The notes under the pieces: generated by a model | Seen by the model: the letters and a program-made list of their open reading frames with translations, nothing else | The model's database searches: none | Told to the model about the DNA's origin: nothing | In this document: piece by piece, positions 25,992 through 35,430 of the stretch | Numbering within the stretch: the stretch's first letter is position 1 | Layout: each line of letters opens with the position of its first letter | Program-made: the position numbers and the translations under genes | NCBI RefSeq assembly: GCF_023715245.1 | Contig: NZ_JAMBNV010000001.1 | Coordinates: forward strand, 620,001-684,000 | Source of the DNA: Sporosarcina luteola | GTDB taxonomy: Bacteria; Bacillota; Bacilli; Bacillales_A; Planococcaceae | Direction: 5' to 3' | Length of the DNA stretch: 64,000 nt

Positions 25992-26885
25992 ATGGTTCAA
26001 CATACACCTGCTGCACAAATCGGACAGAAACGGTCGAGTCCTAGAGTTGAAGCATACAAAGCTTTTTGGCGCAGGCTCCGTAAAAATAAGGCAGCGGTTG
26101 TCGGAGGTGCCCTTGTCTTATTTTTCATTTTGACGGGGATATTCGGTCCATTCCTGACATCGTTTGATCCAAATACGACGCAAATCGCGAATAAATTGAA
26201 ACCGCCTTCCGGGGAGCATTGGTTCGGCACGGACAATTACGGGCGTGACATTTTTACGCGGATCATTCATGGTATGGGAATTACGATGAAGGTCGGCTTC
26301 TTTTCGGTTGCACTCGGCGGAGTAATCGGAGTTTTTCTCGGCATCATTTCAGGCTATTATGGCGGGAAGCTGGATACGGTCATTATGCGGATCATGGACA
26401 TCCTTCTTGCATTTCCAGGCATCCTTCTGGCACTTGCCATCGTTTCGGTACTTGGCGGCAGTTTGCAGAACGTCATCATAGCAGTCGGGATTTTCTCCGT
26501 TCCGGCATTCGCAAGAATCGTGCGCGGGTCTACATTATCGGTAAGGAAGCTGGAATACATCGACGCGATTAAAGCGCTGGGGGCGAACGACGGACGAATC
26601 ATTTTCAAGCATATTTTGCCGAATGTCCTGTCGCCGATCATTGTTCAATTGACGCTGCGTATTGCGACTGCTGTCCTGACGGCGAGCGGACTAGCATTTC
26701 TCGGGCTTGGTGCAAAGCCGCCCACTCCGGAATGGGGGGCGATGCTCAGTGAAGGACGGACTTTTTTGAGAGAGGCGCCGCATCTTGTTTTATTTCCGGG
26801 AATCATGATCGTCATCGTCGTGTTGGCATTCAATATCTTTGGGGATGGGTTGCGCGATGCGCTTGATCCGAAGATGAATAAATGA
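25992..26885 (+). CDS. Peptide ABC transporter permease (DppC-like)
   Basis: A 297-residue inner-membrane permease with six membrane segments and the OppC/DppC N-terminal domain (FWRRLRKNKAAVVGGALVL). The periplasmic loop has the GTDNYGRDIF motif, and the EAA loop is EYIDAIKALGANDGRIIFKH. It pairs with the DppB-like protein at 26902. In this operon the C gene comes first, which differs from the dpp order of Escherichia coli. GGGGGAAGG precedes the ATG. The next gene follows after 16 bp. Confidence 0.93.
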   Translation: MVQHTPAAQIGQKRSSPRVEAYKAFWRRLRKNKAAVVGGALVLFFILTGIFGPFLTSFDPNTTQIANKLKPPSGEHWFGTDNYGRDIFTRIIHGMGITMKVGFFSVALGGVIGVFLGIISGYYGGKLDTVIMRIMDILLAFPGILLALAIVSVLGGSLQNVIIAVGIFSVPAFARIVRGSTLSVRKLEYIDAIKALGANDGRIIFKHILPNVLSPIIVQLTLRIATAVLTASGLAFLGLGAKPPTPEWGAMLSEGRTFLREAPHLVLFPGIMIVIVVLAFNIFGDGLRDALDPKMNK

Positions 26886-26901
26886 TGGAGGGGGCACATT
26901 C

Positions 26902-27843
26902 ATGTCGAAATTCATTATAAGGCGCCTGCTCCAGACGGTTCCGGTTTTGCTTGGCGTTACGATTCTCGTTTTTTCAATGATGTATTTGATCCCGGGGGAC
27001 CCGGCGCAGATCATGGCGGGGGAGGGGGCATCTCCGAAAACAGTGGAACAGATCCGGGAGAAGCTCGGGTTGAATGAACCTGCACCCGTGCAATATCTCA
27101 GTTACATGAAGAATGTCCTCAAAGGAGATCTTGGAAACTCGGTGCGCAGCGGGCGTGCGGTCACGGATGAAATTAAGGCTCGGTTTTGGACGACGGTGGA
27201 GCTATCCTTTTATGCAACGCTCCTCGCCGTGTTCCTTGGGCTGATCGCTGGCATCATCTCGGCTGTCCGCCACTACACATGGTCGGATATTTCAATAATG
27301 ATTGTCGCGCTTTTCGGCTTATCCATGCCGAATTTCTGGTTCGGTCTCATGCTTATCCAATGGTTCGCGATTGGTCCGGACTGGATGCCGGAATTCATGA
27401 AAATGCGGGCGTCCGGCTGGGGGGACGATTGGAGGCAAATGCTTCTGCCCGTCATCACGCTTGGTACAGGGGGAGCGGCGATTATTGCGCGCATGACACG
27501 TTCATCGATGCTTGAAGTGATCGGGCAAGATTACATCCGGACGGCAAGGGCGAAAGGGATGGGCGAGCGCGTCGTTATTTATCGCCATGCCCTTAAGAAC
27601 GCCTTGATTCCCGTCATTACGGTTGTCGGTCTTGAGTTCGGAGGATTTCTGGGAGGAGCTGTGCTGACGGAAACAATTTTTGCAATTAACGGCATGGGAC
27701 GCTTGACAATCGACGCAATCCGGACGCGGGACTTCCCGATTGTACAAGGGACTGTTCTCGTCATTTCATTCCTGTTCGTATTTGTGAATTTGCTCGTGGA
27801 CATATCGTACCGCGTCTTGAATAAACGGATCGATTTGAACTGA
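26902..27843 (+). CDS. Peptide ABC transporter permease (DppB-like)
   Basis: A 313-residue permease with six membrane segments. The N-terminal SKFIIRRLLQTVPVLLGVTI and the LIPGDPAQIMAG motif are diagnostic of OppB/DppB. The EAA loop is DYIRTARAKGMGERVVIYRH. A long insert (about residues 155-180, DWMPEFMKMRASGWGDDW) is also seen in other dipeptide or glutathione transporters. ATGGAGGGGGC gives the ribosome site. It forms the pore with the DppC-like protein. Confidence 0.93.
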   Translation: MSKFIIRRLLQTVPVLLGVTILVFSMMYLIPGDPAQIMAGEGASPKTVEQIREKLGLNEPAPVQYLSYMKNVLKGDLGNSVRSGRAVTDEIKARFWTTVELSFYATLLAVFLGLIAGIISAVRHYTWSDISIMIVALFGLSMPNFWFGLMLIQWFAIGPDWMPEFMKMRASGWGDDWRQMLLPVITLGTGGAAIIARMTRSSMLEVIGQDYIRTARAKGMGERVVIYRHALKNALIPVITVVGLEFGGFLGGAVLTETIFAINGMGRLTIDAIRTRDFPIVQGTVLVISFLFVFVNLLVDISYRVLNKRIDLN

Positions 27844-27869
27844 TACATGTCTGATAGGGGGTGCGGTGA

Positions 27870-28922
27870 ATGGAAATGAATTTATTGGAAGTACGGGATC
27901 TCCGTACGTCCTTTTATACGGATGATGGGGAAATAAAGGCGGTCGATGGCGTCAGTTTCACGCTTCCGCAGGGGAAAACGTTAGGGATTGTCGGTGAGTC
28001 GGGGTCGGGAAAGAGCATTACGGCGCTTTCGATATTGAGACTTCTTGCAAACAACGGCAAGATTATCGGTGGAGAAGTCAATTTTAAAGGGAAGGATCTT
28101 CTCTCCTTCTCCGACAAGCAAATGCGGGATATCCGAGGGAATGCGATTTCGATGATATTTCAGGAGCCGATGACGTCGTTGAACCCAGTCTTCACTGTCG
28201 GCCAGCAGATCGGCGAGTCGCTAATGAAACACCAGGATTTGTCGAAGAAGGCGGCCCATTTGAAATCAGTTGAGCTGCTGAAACTCGTCGGGATTCCTTC
28301 GCCGGAAAAACGAGTAAAACAATATCCATACGAATTATCAGGAGGCATGCGGCAGCGGGTCATGATTGCGATGGCACTTGCTTGTAATCCGGAAATTTTA
28401 ATAGCCGATGAACCGACAACTGCGCTCGACGTGACAATCCAGGCACAGATTCTCATGCTCATCCGCGATTTGCAGAAGCGGCTTGGTATGTCGGTCATCA
28501 TGATTACGCATGATCTAGGGGTTGTCGCGGAAACATGCGAATATGTCGCCGTCATGTATGCGGGACAAGTTGTGGAATATTCGGATGTCGTGACGCTGTT
28601 CCAGAAGCCGAAGCATCCATATACGATTGGTTTGATCAATTCATTGCCAAGGCACGATGTAGAGCTTGAAAGGTTGGAGTCAATCAGTGGAAATGTGCCG
28701 AATCCGAAAGAGATGCCTACTGGTTGTAGATTTGCTCCAAGATGCCCGGCCGCGATCGATCTATGCAGGAACGTCATGCCGGATTTATTGATAGATAATG
28801 AAGGAAATGATGTGAGATGCTGGATTTATTCAGAAACATGGGAAGGCGAAGCGGAGGTGATCGTCTATGGCGAAAAAAGAATTGCTCAAAGTCGAGGGGC
28901 TGAAACAATACTTTCCGATTAA
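27870..28922 (+). CDS. Peptide ABC transporter ATPase (DppD-like)
   Basis: A 350-residue ATPase with Walker A GESGSGKS, signature [15 protein letters not shown], Walker [14 protein letters not shown] and the switch His in ITHDLGVV. The C-terminal oligopeptide-transport domain has cysteines in [14 protein letters not shown], consistent with an iron-sulphur or zinc site as in the OppD/DppD family. It overlaps the next gene by 56 bp in another frame, suggesting translational coupling. GGGGGTGCGG precedes the ATG; a second in-frame ATG lies two codons in. Confidence 0.93.
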   Translation: MEMNLLEVRDLRTSFYTDDGEIKAVDGVSFTLPQGKTLGIVGESGSGKSITALSILRLLANNGKIIGGEVNFKGKDLLSFSDKQMRDIRGNAISMIFQEPMTSLNPVFTVGQQIGESLMKHQDLSKKAAHLKSVELLKLVGIPSPEKRVKQYPYELSGGMRQRVMIAMALACNPEILIADEPTTALDVTIQAQILMLIRDLQKRLGMSVIMITHDLGVVAETCEYVAVMYAGQVVEYSDVVTLFQKPKHPYTIGLINSLPRHDVELERLESISGNVPNPKEMPTGCRFAPRCPAAIDLCRNVMPDLLIDNEGNDVRCWIYSETWEGEAEVIVYGEKRIAQSRGAETILSD

Positions 28923-29898
28923 AGGTGGAATGATGGGCCGCACTGTCAACCATGTGAAAGCGGTTGATGATATCAGTTTTACGATCTACGAAGGTGAGAC
29001 GGTCAGCATAGTCGGGGAGTCGGGCTGTGGAAAATCCACCACGGGCCGCGCCATACTCCGGTTGGAAGAACCAACGGAAGGCGTCGTCACATTCAATGGG
29101 CTTGAACTGACATCATTGTCGAAACGGGAGATGAGGAAGCAACGAAAGGATTTGCAGATCATTTTCCAAGATCCATACGCATCCATCAACCCGCGTCAAA
29201 CTGTTTCGGATGTTCTAGATGAAGCTATGACGATCCAAAAAGTACTGCCTGCGAAGCAGCGGAGGGCGCGGATCATCGGGTTGCTGGAAACTGTCGGTTT
29301 GAATGAATACCAGGCTGACCGGTATCCGCATGAATTTTCTGGGGGGCAGCGTCAGCGGATTGGCATTGCCCGGGCATTATCGGTCAATCCAAAACTCATC
29401 ATATGCGATGAGGCCGTATCCGCATTGGATGTCTCCATTCAAGCGCAAGTGCTGAACTTATTGAAGGATTTGCAAAGGGAATTCAAATTGACGTATTTAT
29501 TCATATCACATGACTTAGGTGTCGTCCGTCATATTTCGGACAGAGTCATTGTCATGTATTTAGGGAAGATCGTCGAAATCGGTGATAAGTATTCGATATT
29601 TGAAAATCCGAAGCACCCATACACGCGAGCCTTGCTATCCGCTATTCCGGTCCCGGATCCAACATATGAGAAAAAGCATATCGTCCTGACGGGAGACGTC
29701 CCTTCGCCGATCGATCCGCCGGAAGGGTGCCGTTTCCATACTCGTTGTCCATTCGCGCAGGAAAAATGCAAAGTAGACATGCCGGTATTGCGCACGCATG
29801 AGTCAATGATCAACGGCCATAAAGCCGCATGCCATTTTGTGGAGCATATTGCAAATGGCGAGTTGCTAGTGAAAGGATTTGAGGAAGCGGTGTTTTAG
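28867..29898 (+). CDS. Peptide ABC transporter ATPase (DppF-like)
   Basis: A 343-residue ATPase, second of the pair, with Walker [14 protein letters not shown], signature [15 protein letters not shown], Walker [13 protein letters not shown] and [12 protein letters not shown]. The Walker B has Ala where most members have Pro-Thr (DEAVSALD), as is usual for the DppF/OppF half. The C-terminal [14 protein letters not shown] carries the conserved cysteines. It ends the operon; a bidirectional terminator follows 75 bp later. Substrate specificity lies with the binding protein and is not known. Confidence 0.93.
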   Translation: MAKKELLKVEGLKQYFPIKGGMMGRTVNHVKAVDDISFTIYEGETVSIVGESGCGKSTTGRAILRLEEPTEGVVTFNGLELTSLSKREMRKQRKDLQIIFQDPYASINPRQTVSDVLDEAMTIQKVLPAKQRRARIIGLLETVGLNEYQADRYPHEFSGGQRQRIGIARALSVNPKLIICDEAVSALDVSIQAQVLNLLKDLQREFKLTYLFISHDLGVVRHISDRVIVMYLGKIVEIGDKYSIFENPKHPYTRALLSAIPVPDPTYEKKHIVLTGDVPSPIDPPEGCRFHTRCPFAQEKCKVDMPVLRTHESMINGHKAACHFVEHIANGELLVKGFEEAVF

Positions 29899-29968
29899 GA
29901 GGGGGAAACCGAATCACTGGCGAGGGAGGTATATCGGGAGGAACTTGTTGGTTTCATTACATCAAAAG

Positions 29969-30005
29969 AAAAAACACCGCTCATCAATTGATAGGCGGTG
30001 TTGCT
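29969..30005. terminator. Bidirectional terminator between transporter and chemoreceptor
   Basis: AACACCGC pairs with GCGGTGTT, with an inner ATCAATTGAT palindrome; an A-run precedes it and T-rich sequence follows, so it suits both converging genes. Confidence 0.7.
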
Positions 30006-30008
30006 TTA

Positions 30009-31781
30009 TTAAATAGATTGTTCGTCCTTTACCGATTCTTCTTCACTTAGAATTTCGCGTTCCTCTTCAATCTGAGTTTCTTCGATTAGCACTTCTTCAT
30101 CCACTTTGAATTTACTAATTTCCGTTTTCAATTCATTCGCGAGGTCGTGCAAAGTATCTGTTGTTGCGACCATCTCTTCCATCGAGGCAAGCTGTTCTTC
30201 CATGGATGCAGCGATGTTTTGCGTATGGTCGGATGATACACCCAATGACTGTACGGTATCGTGGGTCGATGCCAGAATCTGTTCGGAGCCTGCGGAAATT
30301 TCCTGGACTGTAGCCGAAACGGACTGGACATTATCTGAGATGTTCGCGATTTTCTTCATTATGCTGCCGAATGTTTTGCCGGCATCGTTGACGATGACCG
30401 TTTCGCGTTCAACATCTGAATAGACTTGTGCCATCGCTTCGACAGATTGACGGGAACCGTTTTGCATTTCAGTGATAAGTCCACGGATCTGCTTCGCCGA
30501 AGCGGCAGATTGCTCCGCCAAGTTGCGCACTTCACTCGCTACAACACTGAAGCCTTTGCCTGCGTCACCCGCACGAGCCGCTTCGATGGCTGCGTTCAAC
30601 GCAAGGAGGTTGATTTGACCGGAAATGTCGGTGATCATACCGATGATCTTCTCAATTTCAGATGAACGGATATGCATCGTTTCCGTAATCTTCATCGATG
30701 CTTGTACAGATTGATTGATCGTATGAATGCCTTCGATTGAATCGTTGATGAGCTGGCTGCCTTGCTCCGCCGCTTCCGAAACTTCCGACGTCTCTTCCGC
30801 CACTTTCGAAGAGGAGTCAGCAATGTCTTGGATGCCCGCCGTAATCTGCTCGAGTGCCGTCAGATTTTGATTGGCAGCTACTGAAAGCGACTCGCTTGCT
30901 GTGGATACTTCCTGCGTCGCAACTGTCGACTGGTTCACGACTTCACTCATCTGCTCCGCGCTGTATGCCAATTCACTGGACGAATTGACGACATTGTCAG
31001 CCGCCGCATTCACATGCTTGATCATGCCACTTAGTTCATTTTTCATATGATTGAAGCTGTGTGCAAGCCGGCCGATTTCATCCTGGCTCTTCAATTGGAC
31101 CGTTTGCGTCAAGTCGCCTTGCGCAATGACATCGGTGAAACGGACCAATTCCTGAAGCGGTTTCGTAATCTTTCTAGATATAATCGAAGGAATCGCGACA
31201 CCAAGGATGCTGCCGAGGACAATAAGGGCGATGCTCACAATGATGATTGTCCGTTGCAGATCAGTGATTGACGAAGCATCCTGGCTCACAACGAGCACCG
31301 TATCCGACTCGGGGATCGGGTAATATAGAGACTTATGAACCCCGTGGTCATCTTTATAGACGCCGCTGAACAACGGCTTGGCCTTATCCAGTGCCCGGTT
31401 GTGATCAGCATTGAATGTCTGCTTTACTAAATAATCCGTGGAATCGGAGAAGGCAAGCAGCATGTCCTGGCCGTCCACTTTGCTATGTATCGAAATGTTC
31501 TCAACGCCGTTCTTTTTCTTCACGCCATTGATGATATGCATAAGCTGGTTATGTGCATTCTTATCTTTCAACGCGCGATTGACGAGCCGCCCCGTAACTT
31601 TCTCCTTTACGTCATCCATCGTTGAGTTCAGCGATTTCTCAAACTCCGGCATGACATTCACTTCCACAATGCGCATCGACGTGTAATAAAATACAAAGCC
31701 GAACAGCATCGTAAGAAGATAAATAGGAATCAATGTCCCTAGAATAATTTTCTTCCGAACGCTTCCCTTTTGCCTTAACAA
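30009..31781 (-). CDS. Methyl-accepting chemotaxis protein
   Basis: A 590-residue chemoreceptor: first membrane segment about 12-34, an extracellular sensor of about 145 residues, second segment about 180-205, HAMP linker, and a methyl-accepting signalling domain. The signalling tip holds the highly conserved [20 protein letters not shown] and a VASEVRNLAEQS continuation. It controls CheA through CheW. The extracellular part may be a single Cache-like domain; the ligand is unknown. A TTG start is supported by AGGGGGA 7 nt upstream. It is a single gene; repeat copy 17 lies upstream of it. Confidence 0.93.
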   Translation of the reverse strand: MLRQKGSVRKKIILGTLIPIYLLTMLFGFVFYYTSMRIVEVNVMPEFEKSLNSTMDDVKEKVTGRLVNRALKDKNAHNQLMHIINGVKKKNGVENISIHSKVDGQDMLLAFSDSTDYLVKQTFNADHNRALDKAKPLFSGVYKDDHGVHKSLYYPIPESDTVLVVSQDASSITDLQRTIIIVSIALIVLGSILGVAIPSIISRKITKPLQELVRFTDVIAQGDLTQTVQLKSQDEIGRLAHSFNHMKNELSGMIKHVNAAADNVVNSSSELAYSAEQMSEVVNQSTVATQEVSTASESLSVAANQNLTALEQITAGIQDIADSSSKVAEETSEVSEAAEQGSQLINDSIEGIHTINQSVQASMKITETMHIRSSEIEKIIGMITDISGQINLLALNAAIEAARAGDAGKGFSVVASEVRNLAEQSAASAKQIRGLITEMQNGSRQSVEAMAQVYSDVERETVIVNDAGKTFGSIMKKIANISDNVQSVSATVQEISAGSEQILASTHDTVQSLGVSSDHTQNIAASMEEQLASMEEMVATTDTLHDLANELKTEISKFKVDEEVLIEETQIEEEREILSEEESVKDEQSI

Positions 31782-31896
31782 AGATTTTTCCCCCTGACTG
31801 AATCCAAAGTAGTGAAAATAAAAAGAATATTACCGTCTCATTATACCTATAAAAATATGAAAATACTACCACTAAATAGACTTTTGTAATTTATTC

Positions 31897-32043
31897 GGTG
31901 CCTGTGCAACAAACAATTCAGATTATGAACTACAATTGCATAAGGGATATAAAAAAAGCCAATCAATTCAACAATCGATTGGCTTCTTACTGGTTATTTA
32001 TTCACATGGGTGAATTGTCATAAATGTGCCGTGCACAGGCACC
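31897..32043 (+). repeat. REPIN-like element, copy 17 (single)
   Basis: Ends GGTGCCTGTGCA / TGCACAGGCACC. The central hairpin is AGCCAATCAATT / AATCGATTGGCT, again with its own sequence but paired. It lies 14 bp from the stop of the minus-strand gene at 32058. Confidence 0.92.
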
Positions 32044-32057
32044 CGCTCAATTTCGGT

Positions 32058-33074
32058 TCAATTCTCTTCGTCGGTGTAGTCGCCGCGAAGTTGTCTTCTG
32101 TTTTTCTCCAGAAGCTGTTCAAAATATGACGTAGGTTTTTCGTTGTTCTGTTCATGCTGGGGATCGGTTTTGTTGATTTTCAAGTTCTCCTCCGCATTAT
32201 CCTCCGAGTGATTATGTGATGACAATGTGTATCGGTCCATGTCGACTTCCATCGTTATTCGCGTGTTTTCTTGTGTTACAACCGGTTCCAAAGTTCCCGT
32301 AAGAATAGGGGATTCGATCGTTTCAATCGGCCTATCAATCTCCTGTGCAACGACGTTCGGTTGCTCGATAATGGTTTTTAACCTAGTAAACCATTCTTGG
32401 CGCTCTTTTACGTGTGCTGCATATTCAAGTGTGTCTTTTCGTAACGGGGTGTAAGGAGCATGATAAAAACGAATGAGATGTTTCGGGTTCGTGCTGTCGT
32501 CAACGATGATTTCAAGATCCATTGAAGTGATTTTATCTACAGGTTGACTGGTAGGGGACCCTGTTGCTGCCTCTTCCTCTTTTAATTTATTCAATAGGAA
32601 GTTGGTGTAATGCGTATCTCTTTGAACCGATGCAGTCTCATAATTGTCTTCTTTGAGATTCACTGCCAAAATATCGGAATAGCTATAGGTTTTAATTACG
32701 TAAGGCATATTGATATAGGCTTTTGTAACTTTTACATCCTTTTTCAATTCTGGCATCCATAAATAGATTTTCTCTCGCTGTTTATCAAGTGCGATTTTAG
32801 ATAATAAATCGTAAGAGGTAAAAGATTTATGTCTATTAGCATCGAATTGGTCAGGTTGGAAGGTTTGAAGGAATTCTAACTGTGATTTTTTACGTTTATC
32901 TTCAACTTGGTGCACGATGCCAAATAAGAGTATGCCTACCAAGAAAAATACGACCAATGCGCCGATGCCAAGCAGGAATGATCGGTTATAGAAAAAATAC
33001 CCAAGCAAAACGATGCCGAAAATTGGTGTACTACATCCGATGCCTGAGATTAGATTTGTAATTTTAGATGGCAT
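32058..33074 (-). CDS. Hypothetical membrane protein (338 aa)
   Basis: A 338-residue protein with two N-terminal membrane segments (about residues 8-27 and 34-54) and a long soluble C-terminal part, probably cytosolic. The middle (about 85-235) looks like a folded domain with strands around ILAVNLKEDNYE and MDLEIIVDDSTNPKHLIRFYH; the last 100 residues are polar and of low complexity. The middle resembles DUF4428/PH-like phosphoinositide-sensor domains only in general character, and I do not assign it. The ATG follows GGGGGGATATAATT. It is a single gene ending next to repeat copy 17. Confidence 0.75.
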   Translation of the reverse strand: MPSKITNLISGIGCSTPIFGIVLLGYFFYNRSFLLGIGALVVFFLVGILLFGIVHQVEDKRKKSQLEFLQTFQPDQFDANRHKSFTSYDLLSKIALDKQREKIYLWMPELKKDVKVTKAYINMPYVIKTYSYSDILAVNLKEDNYETASVQRDTHYTNFLLNKLKEEEAATGSPTSQPVDKITSMDLEIIVDDSTNPKHLIRFYHAPYTPLRKDTLEYAAHVKERQEWFTRLKTIIEQPNVVAQEIDRPIETIESPILTGTLEPVVTQENTRITMEVDMDRYTLSSHNHSEDNAEENLKINKTDPQHEQNNEKPTSYFEQLLEKNRRQLRGDYTDEEN

Positions 33075-33208
33075 AATTATATCCCCCCATAAACAACCAT
33101 TGTATATGCTTACGACCGATTATGAAATAGGTTTCATCTTATGCGGTTATTTTCCGTTCAAATCGGGGTATAGGAAGATTTATTGGTAGAAGAACAGGAG
33201 TGTCTGGA

Positions 33209-33916
33209 TTGGAAAAAGGAAATGTTCTATTGGTAGTATCTTTACTTTTAAACGTTCTGTTAATCGGAACGGGAAGCTATGTCGTTCACAAGATTGGCGG
33301 CATCGAATTCGTGAAAACGAAAATGCAAACCACACCATCTCCTAAAAGGGATTCTGCATATTATTATACGAAGAAAAGCGTCTTTGAATATTCAGCAGCG
33401 AGTGATGCGGATAAAGTGTTCATCGGGGACAGCATTACCGACTATGGGGAGTTCCAGGAATATTTCCCTAACGAAGTCGTGTTGAATCGTGGAATTCGCA
33501 ATGATTCGGCGAAAGGTGTATTGAAACGGATCCAGGAAGTAGTGGACCGGAATCCGAAAGAGGCTTATTTGATGATCGGGGTCAACGATATCCGTTATAA
33601 AACGGATGCCAACGATTTCGAAAGCCGTGTCAATGAGATTATCGATTCTTTTGAAGGGAAGGAAACCCGGCTTTTCATTCAATCAATCCTGCCGGTGAAT
33701 AACGGGCTTTTCGGGAATGAAGTAACGAATGAAAAAGTAAAGAAGTTCAATGAAATTTTACGACGGATTGCGGATGAAAATGGGATTGAGTATATCGACC
33801 TGCATCCGAGTTTCACAGACAATAGCGGGCAGTTGGATAAGAAGTTCACGGTCGATGGGCTGCATTTGAATGGCAAAGGATATGAAGTTTGGGTGGACAG
33901 GCTCCGATCGAGATGA
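33209..33916 (+). CDS. Membrane-anchored SGNH/GDSL hydrolase
   Basis: A protein of about 235 residues: an N-terminal membrane anchor (NVLLVVSLLLNVLLIGTGSYVV) and an SGNH hydrolase domain. Block I is VFIGDSITDY (nucleophile Ser), block II has NRGIRND (Gly), block III is GVNDIR (Asn), and block V is DGLHLNGKGY (Asp and His). It is likely an extracellular esterase or deacetylase acting on cell-envelope glycans or lipids. I prefer a TTG start at 33209 because AGGAG lies 8 nt upstream; the in-frame GTG at 33200 overlaps that site. It converges on an acyltransferase gene and shares its terminator. Confidence 0.88.
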   Translation: MEKGNVLLVVSLLLNVLLIGTGSYVVHKIGGIEFVKTKMQTTPSPKRDSAYYYTKKSVFEYSAASDADKVFIGDSITDYGEFQEYFPNEVVLNRGIRNDSAKGVLKRIQEVVDRNPKEAYLMIGVNDIRYKTDANDFESRVNEIIDSFEGKETRLFIQSILPVNNGLFGNEVTNEKVKKFNEILRRIADENGIEYIDLHPSFTDNSGQLDKKFTVDGLHLNGKGYEVWVDRLRSR

Positions 33917-33926
33917 CGATATGTAT

Positions 33927-33967
33927 AAAAATAGCTGAACCTCGTGTTAGGAGGTCCAGCTATTTTT
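33927..33967. terminator. Bidirectional terminator, SGNH hydrolase / acyltransferase
   Basis: AAAAATAGCTG-ACCTC pairs with GAGGT-AGCTATTTTT with small bulges. A-run and T-run on both sides suit both converging genes; it overlaps the acyltransferase stop. Confidence 0.85.
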
Positions 33968-35021
33968 ACGTCGTTATTGGTGTTGACTTCTTCTTCGGTG
34001 AAAATCCGCCAAGCAGAAGTTTTCCATGCGGCAGCAACTTATTGATTAAAATTGAAACGACGATGGGAATGAACACTCCGATGGCCGTGAATCCGATAAG
34101 GCCATACGTGAAATAATCATTCAAAATGATGTCTGCAAAAATGTGCAAGTACATAATGGATAGCGAGTGCTGCTCGATTTTCCGCAGCCAGCTGAGTGAC
34201 AGTCGGGCCGTGATGAACTGGAATACTCCTACCAAAAGAATCGTGAAGGATAGGGGAATGACCAGATCCAAAACGAAATGGTCGTACCGTAAAAACTTCA
34301 TGCTAAGACGGTAGTCAATGACTTGGAAACTGTCGAGCAGGACAGCCGTCACACTGACAACTAATGCCGCGACCATTCCTCGCTTCGAAATATCCATCCA
34401 AAAATCCTTCAAATAATAGCCGATGGCGAAATAGACGATGGCCATGAGCGCGACGTCGATGTTCCAAATCATCGGGATCGATTGTGCCGCCTCGGATGGT
34501 TTGCCGCCGATGACATGCATTGCGATAATGCTTTCGAGATGGGCAATGGTGTAGAAAACGCCGAGAATGATGAACTGCTTCGTCCGATTGAAATATTTCG
34601 TTAGCAGTAAGAAAAATATATAAGTGAAAAACAATGTCGTCACAAACCAGAAGACCCCGTACGCTCCGCGAATAAATCGCCCGCCGACGGCTAGCGTCCA
34701 CAGATCATTGAGGTACCAGGACAACTCCCGATTGCCTGAACCAATTTCCATACCGTAACGGATCAACGTGATGCTGACAAGGAAAAACAGATAGGGGACA
34801 ATCAACTGCATAAAACGCTTGTGAATTGTCGGTTTCATAAGCCCTTTTTCCAAAACTGGCTTGAAAAACAACCCACTCAAGATGAAAAATGCAGGCATAT
34901 GGAACCAATAAATATATTTCGCGAGCGGAAAATCAAGCTCTCCAGGATAATGCCCGATGACTACGAGAATCATCAAAAAACCTTTTGTGACATCCACCCA
35001 CGTTAACCGTTTCTTCTTCAT
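33966..35021 (-). CDS. Acyltransferase 3 family protein (fucose-4-O-acetylase type)
   Basis: A 351-residue membrane protein with about ten segments, of the acyltransferase 3 family, closest in pattern to the fucose 4-O-acetylase group: LTWVDVTKGFLMILVVIGHY at the N-terminus holds the conserved catalytic-type His, and YWFHMPAFFILSGLFF follows. It should O-acylate a surface carbohydrate from an acyl-CoA. It lacks the fused SGNH domain of OatA-type enzymes, while a separate SGNH protein lies opposite. The ATG at 35021 follows AGAGGTG at 7 nt; the TTG two codons upstream is too close to that site. Confidence 0.88.
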   Translation of the reverse strand: MKKKRLTWVDVTKGFLMILVVIGHYPGELDFPLAKYIYWFHMPAFFILSGLFFKPVLEKGLMKPTIHKRFMQLIVPYLFFLVSITLIRYGMEIGSGNRELSWYLNDLWTLAVGGRFIRGAYGVFWFVTTLFFTYIFFLLLTKYFNRTKQFIILGVFYTIAHLESIIAMHVIGGKPSEAAQSIPMIWNIDVALMAIVYFAIGYYLKDFWMDISKRGMVAALVVSVTAVLLDSFQVIDYRLSMKFLRYDHFVLDLVIPLSFTILLVGVFQFITARLSLSWLRKIEQHSLSIMYLHIFADIILNDYFTYGLIGFTAIGVFIPIVVSILINKLLPHGKLLLGGFSPKKKSTPITT

Positions 35022-35128
35022 TAACAAACACCTCTAACTAAATATGCTGCTATTATATACCCCCTTATCCCATTTTCAACGCATTGTAACAGCATTGATA
35101 TGTAATTGTTAAATCCCTGGCAAAAAAC

Positions 35129-35274
35129 GGTGCCTGTGTAAGACACTATTCAGACTATGCATTACAATTGCATAAGGAAAAATGTAAACGTAGTTAGATT
35201 AGGGGTCGAATTTGAGTGAAATGGATTTTTATCCAAAGAATCGAATTATCATAATTGTACCTTACACAGGTACT
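35129..35274 (+). repeat. REPIN-like element, copy 18 (first unit of doublet G)
   Basis: Left end GGTGCCTGTGTA, right end TACACAGGTACT: the inner changes (GTGTA with TACAC) keep pairing. Central hairpin lost. Confidence 0.85.
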
Positions 35275-35407
35275 GAAACAATTCTGACTATGCACTACAA
35301 TTGCATAAAATAAAAGAAGAAGCCAACCATGTCAATCGATGGTTGGCTTCTGACTGCATTTATATACCTATTGTTGAATTGTCATAAATGTGTGGTGCAC
35401 AGGCACC
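35275..35407 (+). repeat. REPIN-like element, copy 19 (second unit of doublet G)
   Basis: Continues GAAACAATTCTGACTATGCAC and ends TGCACAGGCACC. Central stem pairs GAAGCCAACCAT with ATGGTTGGCTTC. Confidence 0.92.
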
Positions 35408-35430
35408 GCCTTAATGGCATCGCCTTAATG
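35402..35430 (+). repeat. Micro-repeat at element end, 2 x GGCAYCGCCTTAAT
   Basis: The end of copy 19 plus eight flanking bases is repeated once with a 14-bp period (GGCACCGCCTTAAT, GGCATCGCCTTAAT). It runs into the stop codon of the chemoreceptor gene. The same flank appears at 37817. Confidence 0.8.
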
